Shown: positions 47,701-64,000 of the stretch, piece after piece
Layout of the letters: every line of letters begins with the position of its first letter
Position numbering within the stretch: the stretch's first letter is position 1
Origin: Oryzias latipes
Taxonomy: Eukaryota > Chordata > Actinopteri > Beloniformes > Adrianichthyidae
NCBI RefSeq assembly: GCF_002234675.1
Contig: NC_019866.2
Span: 62,001 to 126,000, forward strand
Length of the DNA: 64,000 nt
Direction: 5' to 3'
The notes under the pieces: generated by a model
What the model saw: the letters and a program-made list of their open reading frames with translations, nothing else
What the model was told of the DNA's origin: nothing
Database searches by the model: none
Position numbers and translations under genes: made by a program

Positions 47701-49042
47701 GTTATTACTTTTTAACGCACGCCGTGGAAGCCTGAACCGTCCTCCACTTCGCGTTGGACGGTTCCTTTTTCCTATCGTTCGCGAAAGGGTTGGGGTTAAC
47801 GGTAATGTGACCTCAACTGCAGCAGCAAAGGAAAGCGATACATCTGCTGGTCGTCACTACAGGTTAAATAAAGTTACGCTTCAGAGAGAAAGTTCAACTT
47901 TTACCACTTGTTTTTTTCCAGAAGCTGGAGCAAGAGCTTGTTTTCAAGAAGCCAGCGCAGCATTTAAGCTATGTGACCGGAACTTCTATTTTAGGCGTGC
48001 GTTATCAGTGTGCGTTGTCACTTTTTAATGCACACCCAGGAGCCAATCGGAATCAAGAATTCACCCGGACCGTGGTATAATGGGATTTCTTATCTGCATT
48101 TTTATACTGTTATGCCATCAAATCTATTTCTTTGTTCAGGGATCAACAAAGTTCCGTTCTAAGGCTTTTTCTGTCGTTTGACTTGTGCCTGTTTGGCTTT
48201 CATATGATTCTGTTTTATTTTCTTTTTATGGTCATTGATCACTTCAAGTGTCTGTCTCAAACAGCATTCCTGCTGATTCCAAGGTTCTTCCTGACTCTGT
48301 TTTTGATTGGCCTGATAACCACCTGTCTGTTTCAGGTGGACCCCGGTTTCGCATATGCGTACACTCTATTGGGTCACGAGTTTGTTCTGACTGAGGAGCT
48401 GGACCGGGCTCTCGCTTGCTTCAGAAATGCCATCAGAGTAAACAGCAGACACTACAATGCCTGGTATGGTAACCACAGCAACTGATGGACACATTTGGGT
48501 GGTGTGAGTGTGTGCATATGTTTAGCCAATAACTGGAGACTTGTGTGTTCTGCAGGTATGGACTAGGAATGATATACTACAAACAGGAAAAGTTTAACTT
48601 GGCAGAAATCCACTTTAAGAAGGCTCTGAGCATCAATCCCCAGAGCTCCGTGCTGCTGTGCCACATTGGAGTGGTGCGTCTGCTGGGTTGTTCTGATCCA
48701 GGAACCAGGTCACCTAAGCTTCATGGTACTCTGCACTGAAAATACTTGTTTACATATGCAGGTGCAGCACGCCCTGAAGAAGTCTGACGCAGCCCTGGAG
48801 ACTCTCAATCGAGCAATCGGCATTGACCCCAAGAACCCTCTGTGCAAGTTCCACCGAGCGTCCATCCTGTTTGCCAACGACAAGTATAAGGTAAGGAGCC
48901 AGGCCGACCCGTCAGAACGCCAGGCGATGGCGACTCACATGACCCGTCTGTTCCTGTCTGTGCTCAGGCTGCCCTGCAGGAGCTGGAGGAGCTGAAGCAG
49001 ATTGTTCCCAAAGAGTCTTTGGTGTACTTCCTTATAGGAAAG
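14772..49042 (+). CDS. cdc27: Cell division cycle protein 27 (APC3), 18 exons, 3' end in gap
   Basis: TPR scaffold subunit of the anaphase-promoting complex/cyclosome. Exons: 14772-14798, 19410-19485, 19553-19700, 23065-23190, 23265-23362, 23448-23593, 26669-26889, 36084-36183, 36369-36478, 36550-36649, 36720-36900, 37092-37264, 37359-37511, 37589-37669, 48336-48463, 48556-48673, 48762-48890, 48968-49042. Every boundary is GT-AG and in phase, giving 730 codons without a stop; the human protein is about 824 residues, so roughly the last tenth is missing into the N gap. Start MTVLQEPVQ, then N-terminal TPRs (exons 2-6), a Ser/Thr/Pro-rich linker that is a phosphorylation region in the family (exons 7-11) and the C-terminal TPR array from exon 12 (for example [20 protein letters not shown]). 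Introns 7 (9.2 kb) and 14 (10.7 kb) are packed with transposons. The exon 8 acceptor at 36083 has a weak pyrimidine tract. Confidence 0.96.
15650..16755. repeat. 26-bp minisatellite, about 42 units, with 208-bp higher-order period
   Basis: Unit CCTGTGCCAAAGCAGAACGA plus a variable tail (CAGTAA, CAGCAT, CCGTAT, CAGCAA, CCGTAA). The tails recur in order, and blocks of eight units (208 bp) repeat; for example identical reading-frame starts fall at 16179, 16387 and 16595. The left edge is a run of CCGTAA units, while the mixed block repeats to the right. Located in cdc27 intron 1. The very long antisense reading frames through it are not genes. Confidence 0.95.
17190..19233. mobile_element. Fragment of a CAGTGTTTTTCA-type hAT element, split by a later insertion
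   Basis: 17190-17250 and 18684-19233 together match the element at 40169-41065 in order (TTCAAGACGT, GACTCATTGTA, then ACTTGTTCCACGGTCTGATA, GGAAAGCTACACC, CGGCACACTAGTGTGCCGC). The right end TTGAAAAATACTG matches that family's terminus. The left end is missing. Interrupted by the 1425-bp element at 17251-18675. Confidence 0.75.
17251..18675. mobile_element. hAT-type element (TAGGGCTGGG termini), 1425 bp
   Basis: Starts TAGGGCTGGGAATC and ends GGCACACCCCTA, giving short inverted termini TAGGG(C/G)TG. Flanked by 8-bp direct repeats GCGCAAAG (17243-17250) and GCGCAGAG (18676-18683), one mismatch apart, as expected of hAT transposition. No transposase ORF; the ends carry tandem CGATA/ATCG motifs (GATACGATACGATT, ATCGCGATATATC). 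Inserted into the older element at 17190-19233. Confidence 0.8.
19850..20337. repeat. 24-bp minisatellite, left part (interrupted by a hAT element)
   Basis: Unit CTGTCTTTCTGTCTGTACGC plus CATT, CAGT, ACAGT or CCAGT variants, about 20 copies. The array continues at 21492 on the other side of a 1154-bp insertion. Located in cdc27 intron 3, pyrimidine-rich on the gene's sense strand. Because 24 is divisible by three, every frame gives an eight-residue peptide repeat, so the ORFs here are artefacts. Confidence 0.95.
20338..21491. mobile_element. hAT-type element inserted in the 24-bp array, 1154 bp
   Basis: Starts TAGGGTTGTGCCGATG and ends CGCCCAACCCTA (inverted TAGGGTTG). Exact 8-bp direct repeats ACGCCATT flank it (20330-20337 and 21492-21499). 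Because ACGCCATT is also part of the array unit, the match alone is weaker evidence than usual, but it sits exactly at the termini. Subterminal palindromes GATGGACGAT-ATC-ATCGTCCATC (left) and GACGATGTCATCGTC (right) are present. No transposase. The interior (about 20450-21200, reversed) matches the elements at 27178 and 38962. Confidence 0.85.
21492..23010. repeat. 24-bp minisatellite, right part, ending near cdc27 exon 4
   Basis: Continuation of the array at 19850; the right end has shorter and altered units (CTTTGTCTGTCTGTCTGTACG). The last unit ends about 55 bp before the exon 4 acceptor (23064). Each unit ends in a pyrimidine run plus CCAG or CCATT, resembling a 3' splice site. Confidence 0.95.
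23594..26668. other. cdc27 intron 6 with hAT-like fragments and a poly(G) tract
   Basis: 24163 onward (CAGGGGTCTGCAACCCGCAG) looks like the left terminus of a hAT-type element, but no matching right terminus is visible; CAAAGAGCCACACC near 25090 may be its degraded end. A run of 26 G lies at 24367-24392. A 12-bp inverted pair (GTAACGTGGATT and its complement) flanks 24904-24983. The stretch 25500-26660 holds nothing I recognise. Confidence 0.5.
27178..28272. mobile_element. Inverted-repeat DNA element (CAGTAGCCGC termini), 1.1 kb
   Basis: Left end CAGTAGCCGCGTTTACATGG and right end complement CACTAGCCGCAGTTACATGG form a terminal inverted repeat of at least 20 bp with few mismatches. No transposase ORF and no clear target duplication, so the superfamily is open. 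Its interior (27715-28060) is shared with two elements that have different termini (20338, 38962). Confidence 0.7.
28400..28640 (+). mobile_element. tRNA-derived SINE with GAA-rich tail
   Basis: tRNA-like head (AGTTTAGCTCGTGCTGG and B box GGTTCGACTCC), body GTCAGGAAGGGCATCCGGCG and GCTGTGGCGACCCCTGATGG, tail GGAAGAAGAAG. A different SINE from the copies at 1612-4765. In cdc27 intron 7. Confidence 0.75.
31214..33470 (-). mobile_element. L2-type LINE, 5'-truncated, ORF2 reverse transcriptase plus 3' UTR
   Basis: The minus strand ends with the L2-type tail (complement of TTCAATTTTATTTGTATAGC). An open frame 32062-32991 holds the RT core after the catalytic block ([10 protein letters not shown], thumb, and the C-terminal [20 protein letters not shown] and [16 protein letters not shown]). 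33127-33470 continues in another frame with [22 protein letters not shown] and [13 protein letters not shown]. Nearly identical to 41709-44000. The CTATAATCTA at 33128 (CTCTAGTCTA in the other copy) creates an in-frame stop. Confidence 0.9.
33560..34480 (-). mobile_element. Second, diverged L2-type LINE fragment
   Basis: The minus-strand frame 33794-34552 encodes an RT C-terminal region ([61 protein letters not shown]), related to but clearly different from the copy at 31214. It lacks the catalytic YADD region. The first residues of the frame (34480-34552) do not look like RT. 34640-34853 after it ends in GAGATCCCTG with GCCCGCGGGCCGCGAGC, which looks like the terminus of yet another hAT-like element. 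Confidence 0.8.
37765..38220. mobile_element. Probable fish DNA repeat (AGGGCCTATATCATGC start)
   Basis: Sequence after cdc27 exon 14 (AGGGCCTATATCATGCACAT, TGACATCACAAAGTGAGG, AGCTCCGCCCCTAGGC) has the look of a common fish DNA transposon end, but no right terminus was located. The following 38220-38960 is AT-rich with nothing recognised. Confidence 0.35.
38962..41597. mobile_element. DNA element with TAATTTCCGG...CCGGAAATTA termini, 2.6 kb, with nested hAT
   Basis: Left end ACCGTAATTTCCGGCTTATA; the right end GGCTTATAGTCCGGAAATTA is its inverted counterpart, both followed inward by AAGCCGC/GCGGCTT motifs. No transposase ORF; 39516-40070 is CpG-rich but not coding. The interior shares a module with the elements at 20338 and 27178. 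Split by an 897-bp insertion at 40169-41065. Target duplication unclear. Confidence 0.65.
40169..41065. mobile_element. hAT-type element (CAGTGTTTTTCA termini), 897 bp
   Basis: Starts CAGTGTTTTTCAACC and ends GGATGAAAAACACTG; the inverted termini match over about 11 bp. Exact 8-bp target duplication ACCTAACT at 40161-40168 and 41066-41073. A related uninterrupted sequence exists at 27915-27935 (GTCCTAACCCTTCTTCCAGC), consistent with an empty site. Contains CGGCACACTAGTGTGCCG near the right end and 24 C at 40288-40311. No transposase. Confidence 0.9.
41709..46790 (-). mobile_element. Near full-length L2-type LINE with ORF1 and ORF2 (inactivated)
   Basis: Read on the minus strand. The 5' region (about 46462-46790) has a paired CRE palindrome. 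ORF1: coiled-coil segment 46192-46461 ([20 protein letters not shown]), then, after a frameshift, an SGNH-esterase-like domain 45647-46150 with [10 protein letters not shown] in the block I position, HAGGNDA (block III) and DGVHPT (block V). ORF2: endonuclease pieces 44940-45335 (GDFNIHVDD, then SDH), RT 42546-44354 with [45 protein letters not shown] and YADD. Damage: a frameshift near the G run at 45090, a stop at about 43728, others in ORF1. The 3' UTR ends in an (ATTGA)-type tail, as L2 elements do. The 5' end is approximate. Located in cdc27 intron 14. Confidence 0.9.
46737..46765. promoter_or_regulatory. Paired CRE palindrome in the L2 5' region
   Basis: TGACGTCACAGC, a five-base loop AAACA, then GCTGTGACGTCA: a perfect 12-bp inverted repeat carrying two full cAMP-response elements (TGACGTCA). 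Its position upstream of ORF1 suggests an internal promoter of the LINE; the role is inferred. Confidence 0.6.
47232..47598 (+). mobile_element. tRNA-derived SINE (copy 4) in cdc27 intron 14
   Basis: The most complete copy of the family at 1612-4765: GGCGACAGTGGCTCAGGTGG head, B box GGTTCGATCCC, 3' end GTAAGCGCTTTGGGTGTCTTG and a (TTA)n tail. Confidence 0.85.
47680..48085. mobile_element. Relative of the MITE-like repeat at 10.0-10.5 kb
   Basis: ATGGCCGACGAAGTG, GTGACCGGAACTTCT and GGACCGTGGTATAATGG parallel the 10040-10550 sequence. The left terminus is not visible. Ends about 250 bp before cdc27 exon 15. Confidence 0.45.
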
Positions 49043-49082
49043 GTAACTCCTGCTCCATGTTCTTTATGCTGAAACTATTTGA

Positions 49083-50082
49083 NNNNNNNNNNNNNNNNNN
49101 NNNNNNNNNNNNNNNNNNNNNNNNNNNNNNNNNNNNNNNNNNNNNNNNNNNNNNNNNNNNNNNNNNNNNNNNNNNNNNNNNNNNNNNNNNNNNNNNNNNN
49201 NNNNNNNNNNNNNNNNNNNNNNNNNNNNNNNNNNNNNNNNNNNNNNNNNNNNNNNNNNNNNNNNNNNNNNNNNNNNNNNNNNNNNNNNNNNNNNNNNNNN
49301 NNNNNNNNNNNNNNNNNNNNNNNNNNNNNNNNNNNNNNNNNNNNNNNNNNNNNNNNNNNNNNNNNNNNNNNNNNNNNNNNNNNNNNNNNNNNNNNNNNNN
49401 NNNNNNNNNNNNNNNNNNNNNNNNNNNNNNNNNNNNNNNNNNNNNNNNNNNNNNNNNNNNNNNNNNNNNNNNNNNNNNNNNNNNNNNNNNNNNNNNNNNN
49501 NNNNNNNNNNNNNNNNNNNNNNNNNNNNNNNNNNNNNNNNNNNNNNNNNNNNNNNNNNNNNNNNNNNNNNNNNNNNNNNNNNNNNNNNNNNNNNNNNNNN
49601 NNNNNNNNNNNNNNNNNNNNNNNNNNNNNNNNNNNNNNNNNNNNNNNNNNNNNNNNNNNNNNNNNNNNNNNNNNNNNNNNNNNNNNNNNNNNNNNNNNNN
49701 NNNNNNNNNNNNNNNNNNNNNNNNNNNNNNNNNNNNNNNNNNNNNNNNNNNNNNNNNNNNNNNNNNNNNNNNNNNNNNNNNNNNNNNNNNNNNNNNNNNN
49801 NNNNNNNNNNNNNNNNNNNNNNNNNNNNNNNNNNNNNNNNNNNNNNNNNNNNNNNNNNNNNNNNNNNNNNNNNNNNNNNNNNNNNNNNNNNNNNNNNNNN
49901 NNNNNNNNNNNNNNNNNNNNNNNNNNNNNNNNNNNNNNNNNNNNNNNNNNNNNNNNNNNNNNNNNNNNNNNNNNNNNNNNNNNNNNNNNNNNNNNNNNNN
50001 NNNNNNNNNNNNNNNNNNNNNNNNNNNNNNNNNNNNNNNNNNNNNNNNNNNNNNNNNNNNNNNNNNNNNNNNNNNNNNNNNN
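49083..50082. other. Assembly gap (1000 N)
   Basis: Exactly 1000 N, so probably a placeholder of unknown true length. It hides the last cdc27 exons and the 3' exons of csf3, two genes that converge on it. Reading frames that run through the N are meaningless. Confidence 0.99.
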
Positions 50083-50521
50083 AGAGACATGGACATCAGG
50101 TGCAGGTTCAAGTTCTGGATCGGGGAGTCCAGACTGAAACCCTGAAGAGCAGAGAAAGAGGGGAAGAGCAGACTGTTGAACCCCTGGGGGGGGGGGGGGG
50201 GTAAAGGAGGCGTAGCCAATGAGAGCAGACAGACCTGTGCGCTGATGGCGGCGCTGTAGGCGGGGGGGAGCTCCTCCAGGATCTTCTCCACCAGAGTCTT
50301 CGCCCCCTCAACAGCTTCCCTGAAGGAGGGAGGGCTGCTGGGGGCTGATGTGACCACCGCTGCTAACAGGTAGCAGTGCAGCAGGACCAGAGCTGGGGGG
50401 TCAGAGACGGCATCATCAGGTCAGAGCTGGGTCACAGCCCCCATCCCGGGTCAAAACCTCTTCTTCCCGGGTCACAGCCCCCTCCCTGCTCTGTGGGACA
50501 CCTACCTGTAGTGGAGTTCAT
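50083..50521 (-). CDS. csf3: Granulocyte colony-stimulating factor, 5' exons (3' end in gap)
   Basis: Secreted cytokine of granulopoiesis. Exons (minus): 50506-50521 (MNSTT plus one base), 50235-50392, 50083-50141 running into the gap; GT-AG and phases agree. The product starts with a signal peptide (MNSTTALVLLHCYLLAAVVT, cleavage probably near TSA-PSS), then SFREAVEGAKTLVEKILEEL as helix A, and GFSLDSPIQNLNLHLMS. Spacing and motifs fit fish G-CSF (short first exon, hydrophobic leader, KIL in helix A). The location beside psmd3 matches human CSF3-PSMD3. No cysteines are seen yet in the mature part. Missing: roughly the C-terminal two thirds. Confidence 0.8.
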
Positions 50522-50602
50522 CTCAGTCACGGCGGCTGTGCGTGTGCGTGTCCGCGCGGCTCCGCAGCTTTTCTGTCGGCTTCCATCTGGGTCGGACTGT
50601 CG

Positions 50603-50648
50603 CTTTTATTCGCGCCCCCTCCCCACGCGCGTGGCCGCGGGGTTTCCC
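50603..50648 (-). promoter_or_regulatory. csf3 core promoter candidate: kappaB site and TATA-like box
   Basis: On the minus strand GGGAAACCCC (50639-50648) fits the NF-kappaB consensus GGGRNWYYCC, and 29 bp further downstream AATAAAAG (50603-50610) can act as a TATA-like box, 82 bp before the csf3 start codon. Mammalian CSF3 is known to be induced through kappaB/CK-1-type elements; the use of this site is inferred. Confidence 0.45.
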
Positions 50649-51536
50649 TCTCAGACCGAGTCACGATAAAACCCGGAGTTACGAAGCCTCCAAACGGCCG
50701 CGTGCGTCACGGCGCCGCGCAGACACTGAACCACAGCTCGAGGGGCCGGCCAGGTAAAGCACGTGACCGCTCACCTGCGTTTGCGCTGTTCAACCCAAAC
50801 CAGGTGACGTCACAATCGAAGCCTCGGGTTTGTTGTGGATGAAAAGTTATTTCCTCCGTTTCCGGTGTGATCCCGCGGCTGAGTGGGCAGAACCGTTTCC
50901 ATGTCGGAAGTTCTGAGCAGATGAAGAGGAACTGAGGTCCTCTCGTTTGGACTTCGTGGTTCTGGTGAGGCAGCGGAGCGGGCCGGCTCAGAGGAGGACT
51001 GTCCTCTGATCGGACAGGGGGGGTCACGGTGAAGAAGCGTGGGAAACGTTCTAACCTTCTTCATCATCATCCTCAGTCGTGGACAGCTGAGATGAATCTC
51101 CGATCCTGTTCTGTACCTGTGGTTCTGGACCTGCGTTTCTGAACCTGGCGTGGTCTGCACAGTCAGAAGGATGAAGAGCAGCCGCCTCCTCCGCCTCACT
51201 GGTTCGGCTGATCCTTTTTCCAGACTTTCTTCATCTCCGGGATTAAAGTCTTCATCACAGCTAGAACTTTCCCGAATTTCTCATAGCGGGGTGGGGGTGG
51301 GGGTGAGTGAGTAATGAGCAGCGCGTGTCGACATGTTGGTTTCCACGCGGGGCTGCTCACGCGCACAGGAAGCCAGGCGACTGCGTCCCCGCGCGCAAAG
51401 GGTCAGCTGTCCAAGCCTGAAACCTGCCCCTGAACGCAGCGAGGGGGGGAGGGGGGGGGCGAAGGAGAAAAAAAAAGGTTGAATCCGAATCCAGGCGAAG
51501 CTGGAAAAGATTTCTTCAAATTTACGGATGTGAGCC
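50649..51536. other. csf3-psmd3 intergenic sequence
   Basis: GC-rich sequence upstream of csf3. I see no conserved exon or repeat boundary. Homopurine and G runs occur near 51290-51480. Confidence 0.5.
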
Positions 51537-51970
51537 TCTCAAAAGTTTGTGCACCTGGTGAAAAGTTTGTGCATTTGCCGAAAAGTTTGTGCACCTGTCC
51601 AAACGTTTGTGCATTTGCCGAAAAGTTTGTGCACCTGTCCAAAAGTTTGTGCATTTGCCGAAAAGTTTGTGCACCTGCCCAAAAGTTTGTGCATTTGCCG
51701 AAAAGTTTGTGCACCTGCCCAAAAGTTTGTGCATTTGCCGAAAAGTTTGTGCACCTGTCCAAAAGTTTGTGCACCTGTCCAAAAGTTTGTGCACCTGCTC
51801 AAATGTTTGTTCTCCTGCCCAAAAGTTTGTGCATTTGCCGAAAAGTTTGTGCACCTGTCCAAAAGTTTGTGCACCTGTCCAAAAGTTTGTGCACCTGCTC
51901 AAAAGTTTGTGCATTTGCCGAAAAGTTTGTGCACCTGCTCAGAAGTTTGTATCTGCTCAAAGTTTGTGCA
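51537..51970. repeat. 20-bp minisatellite, about 21 units
   Basis: Units AAAAGTTTGTGCACCTGTCC and AAAAGTTTGTGCATTTGCCG partly alternate, giving a 40-bp period at the left side. The right end abuts an L2 fragment. The ORFs on both strands (for example 51549-52640 plus) are by-products of the repeat; the longest one simply runs into LINE coding sequence. Confidence 0.95.
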
Positions 51971-51973
51971 TCA

Positions 51974-52640
51974 GCTTAGAAGAACCTTAACTGACCGTTC
52001 TGTGTCTGAGTTTAAACACACAGTTCAGCCAGTACTTAGTGATATTCTGAGAAAATACTCTGAGTCCAGCTCCCATAGTATCAGTCCTAATATAAATGAC
52101 CAGTTCGTTAATGATGCCTTACAAGCCCTCAGGAGTACACTCCATATTGTTGCCCCCTTGAAACCTAAGTTCGTCAGACAAAACCGAGTAGCACCGTGGT
52201 TTAACGCTGAAACACGTTCTCTTAAACAAGACACCCGTAAGTTGGAAAGAGAATGGCGCCGCTCCGGTTCAGAGCAGTCTCTGGATATCTGGAAACATAG
52301 CCTATTAAATTATAAAAAAGCTCTGCGTAGAGCTAGAAGCCAGTACTATTCAACCTTAATATCAGAGAATGGAAACAATCCAAGATTTCTTTTTAGCACT
52401 ATTGCTAGATTAACTCGCAGTCAGAGCTCAGTAGAACCACATGTTCCTGTTTCTCTCAGCTCTGATGATTTTCTTACATTTTTCGATATTAAAATCTCAA
52501 ATATTAGACATAAGTTAAATCAAGTTATTCCTACTATCAGCCCAGAACAGGCTGAAGTGGTAGAAATGGAGGCATCCATAGAAACCTCTGTAACATTAGA
52601 CTGCTTCACTGCTGTGGATCAAGTAGAAATAATTAATTGA
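51974..52640 (+). mobile_element. Internal L2 LINE ORF2 fragment
   Basis: Plus-strand piece matching 44100-44750 of the full L2 copy ([58 protein letters not shown]), the linker between endonuclease and RT. Both ends are truncated and no 3' tail is present, so it was probably left by rearrangement rather than by ordinary retrotransposition. Confidence 0.88.
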
Positions 52641-52714
52641 AGAATTGACTCACAAACGTTTGCTTTTTACATGCAAGACCAACAAACACACTGCAGTTTG
52701 AGAAACAAAGAGTA

Positions 52715-52720
52715 TTTATT
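52715..52720 (-). terminator. psmd3 poly(A) signal
   Basis: AATAAA on the minus strand, about 125 nt after the psmd3 stop codon. Confidence 0.75.
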
Positions 52721-52843
52721 GACAGAGCAATAAAAAACAGCAGGGGGCGCTGTGACCACACAGGGGAAAAGAAGAGGGGATTGTGGGTAACATAGGATTT
52801 AGAAACACCTGCTTCCTGTCTGCACAGGAAGTCAGGATCAGCT

Positions 52844-59548
<6,705 letters not shown>

Positions 59549-61174
59549 GGTCTTTGAGAACAAACTGTCACGTTCTGGACGGGTCTATAAACCAAACCGG
59601 ACTTCCACTGGATCACAATGACTGGACAATATCCTGCGACGCGGTGGATTCTGGGATACTGTTTTCTTCCTTTTGTGGTTTAATGGCGGCGGTTATTTGA
59701 CCCCGGTGGTGCGTTTGCGCCCCCTGCTGTTTTGAAAGACCCAGAAGAAAAAAACACTTCTCTACGGAGACCCTGAAGTTCAAACTACACCAACGAATCA
59801 GTCAGCCAAAAATATCTAAAAGATCTAAATTAGAAAAACAAAAAAAGTTTTTAAAAAAGTACATTTTAGAAATCAAAGCAAAATTCCAGAAACCAAAACA
59901 CAATTACAAACAAATGAAACAAAATAAAAATACAACGTTTTGGAAAACAACATCAATTTACAGAAATCAAAAGGAAATGCTGATCATGAAATCGGAAAAA
60001 GTAGGTTGCACAATGATATCCTGTATCGCTTTATGCCAAATCACTTTCAGCTGAAATAACAAACAAACGCATCCTCCAATCAGTGGTAGTACCTACCTTT
60101 TCCCATCTCTTGTTGTGTTTCATTTTTTTAACATTTTATTTGGATTTCTGGAAATTACAGTTGTTTTCCAAAATGTTCTATTTTTATTTTTTTGTAATCT
60201 TGTGAATTGTTTTTTTTTTTTTTTTGGATTTTGGTTTGTTGGTGGGATTTGTACTTTAGGGCCAGTGTAGTTTTACACTTCCATGTTTGGGTTCTCCAGT
60301 CTGCTGGAGTTTTATCTTCAACTTTTTAAAAATAGTTTCTGCTCCTGAGCAGTAAAATGAACAGGAGGGATTTTTCTCTGTTAATCCGGAGGTGGCAGTT
60401 TTAGATTACTTTAATAATAATACCCACAACATGTGACATAATGTAATAATGACTGTGAACAATGTAGTGGGTTTTTGGCAAAGGAAAGTCTGCAGTGTAA
60501 CAATCACAAAGCGTCCATACCTGTTAGAAGACACACAGAATGGATTATTTCATGTAATCATTTCATTCTCTTTGAATTTAAGAGGGTAAAAACCAAAAAC
60601 TGGAGCATCTCAGAGAAAAAGAGCTAAACAGACACACAACATATTAAAACCATTTCAACAGCGCTCACGATGACAGCACACAAGTGTTCACACGCTCATG
60701 AACCACATTCACATCTAAACTCTGTATCCCAGTGAGAACAAAGCTCCCTAAAGCAAAGCCTTTATTCTGAAAGGACATGCAGGTCAATAAAAACGAGAAT
60801 GCAAAAAGCAAACAGAAAGTGACTCTGGGCATGAAGTTAATATGCAACATTTCTTCAACAAATGTCTCATGTCTTTCATCTCTTTGCTTTAGGGCATGAG
60901 TTCCTTATTTTTAGTTTCAAACTAAACATCCTGGTGTTTCATTGAGGTTGAATTTGCACTGGAGGTCTCAAGTCCTAAAAAACCCTCAAAAGTGTGAGAA
61001 ACTTCCAATTATTTCTGAGTTATCCATCAACAGCTCTGCAATCGACTTCAGTGATGATGAAACCTTCCATACCCTTTTGGACCTGGAAGCGGTTCTGACA
61101 CAAGACTTCAGGCAGCCTCTTCCTCCTCTCAAAACTGAGATGAGATGAGAAAGATGTCCAAGTGTTTGAGCATG
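59549..61174. other. psmd3 promoter side and lrrc3c 3' flank
   Basis: The first 200 bp upstream of psmd3 are GC-rich and TATA-less. The rest is AT-rich with no recognised exon or repeat. A candidate lrrc3c poly(A) signal (AATAAA on the minus strand) lies at 60761-60766, about 410 nt after the stop codon. The small ORF at 60942-61148 has no family features. Confidence 0.5.
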
Positions 61175-63108
<1,934 letters not shown>

Positions 63109-64000
63109 TTTTCCACTTCCAGTCACACGGCTGTTTCCAAACCAGCTCCACAAGTGGGACCAGAACCAGGTTCCTAATATGGTACAGTCAGGTTCAGATG
63201 TATGGATTTAATGTGTAAGATTTACTCAAGATTATAATCTCAAAGTTTATCATCATCTATGAAAACCAAGAAAATGGAGGAGTGGAAACAAAAGGAGGAG
63301 ATTATGGAAGGCAGAGAGGAAGAGGATGGTTAGACCAAAGGATGAACATGAGGAGGATCAGAACGAGAGGATGGATTAATAAAGACAAGAAGAAGATCAG
63401 GATAATCCTCCTTTAAAGATTAAAAACTGCAGATTTATGGGTCAATGAAGGAAAAACTGTACTCGTCAGTGAAAGAACTGAATGTTCATCCAAAAACAGA
63501 TTACAGGTTTCTCTTCATTGCTTTTATTATTTTCACACATCTGGTTCTGTCAATCAAAGTCTCTCATCCTTATCTAGAATAAATCCCAACAGAAAACACA
63601 AGTAAATATTCACAGACAATAAACAAAGAGTTGTTTACACTCACAGGAACAACGAACAAACAAAGATCAAAGAGAGTCTGGACTCATCTGAAGATGCTGA
63701 AAGTGGACGATGAAGAGGTCAAGACTGGAGATGCTCCGTTTGTCAAAGATAGAAACACAGGAAGGGAAAGAAGTGATGTCGTTCCAACATAAAAACGTGC
63801 AGATTTGGCTCAACTCTGATTAAACTGCCGATGAAAAAGCTTGAGATTAAGATGACATCAGTCTATTGACCCGGGTGAAACACTGACCCCCGGTGGACAG
63901 AGCATGAACAACAACTGGAACAACTGAATTATCGGGAATGGTTTGGTCATGTGACCAAGTAAAGAAGTTATCATTAGGAAGATGAATTCGATGCTGTTTT
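63109..64000. other. lrrc3c upstream region
   Basis: Upstream of the lrrc3c start codon to the end of the window. Purine-rich (GAAGGAAAGAAG-like) stretches; no exon or repeat recognised. Confidence 0.5.

Noticed and set aside
49032-50357. Long ORFs across the gap
   Set aside because: They read through 1000 N. Only the csf3 exon parts are real.
51549-52640. 363-codon ORF
   Set aside because: Fusion of the 20-bp repeat translation with an L2 fragment that happens to be in frame; no start context or splice support.
60942-61148. 68-codon plus ORF beside lrrc3c
   Set aside because: No family resemblance; it overlaps the presumed lrrc3c 3' UTR on the opposite strand.

Overview
The window is teleost fish nuclear DNA, most likely from a spiny-rayed (acanthomorph) species. 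The evidence is vertebrate genes with GT-AG introns, a growth-hormone gene with the six-exon layout known from acanthomorphs, and dense fish-type repeats (L2 LINEs, tRNA-derived SINEs, many hAT-like DNA elements). I cannot name the species.

Layout, left to right: (1) 144-8263 (+), the 3' half of a skeletal-muscle-type voltage-gated sodium channel (scn4a; domain III to the C terminus). (2) 11271-13466 (+), a complete six-exon growth hormone gene (gh1). (3) 14772-49042 (+), 18 exons of cdc27 (APC3, a TPR subunit of the anaphase-promoting complex), spread over 34 kb because introns 1, 3, 6, 7 and 14 are filled with minisatellites and nested transposons; its last exons fall in a 1000-N assembly gap (49083-50082). 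(4) 50083-50521 (-), the first exons of csf3 (granulocyte colony-stimulating factor), truncated by the same gap. (5) 52844-59548 (-), a complete 12-exon psmd3 (26S proteasome lid subunit Rpn3). (6) 61175-63108 (-), a complete five-exon lrrc3c-like gene (LRR single-pass membrane protein). The genes are not a functional pathway. They look like a conserved block: their human counterparts lie on 17q as GH/SCN4A, CDC27 and CSF3-PSMD3-LRRC3C.

The rest is repeat biology. There are four long tandem arrays: 26-bp units with a 208-bp higher-order period, 24-bp pyrimidine-rich units, 20-bp units, and 31-bp units. Several hAT-type insertions can be delimited to the base by 8-bp target-site duplications, two of them inside other elements. 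One L2 LINE is nearly full length, with an esterase-like ORF1 and a paired CRE palindrome in its 5' region. Long hairpins occur in several places. I found no convincing new gene system. The most useful leads are the same-orientation L2 copies flanking seven cdc27 exons, an internal module shared by three elements with different termini, the ordered 26-bp array, extra introns in the sodium-channel C terminus, an odd growth hormone with an extra cysteine, and a perfect hairpin just inside a psmd3 5' splice site.
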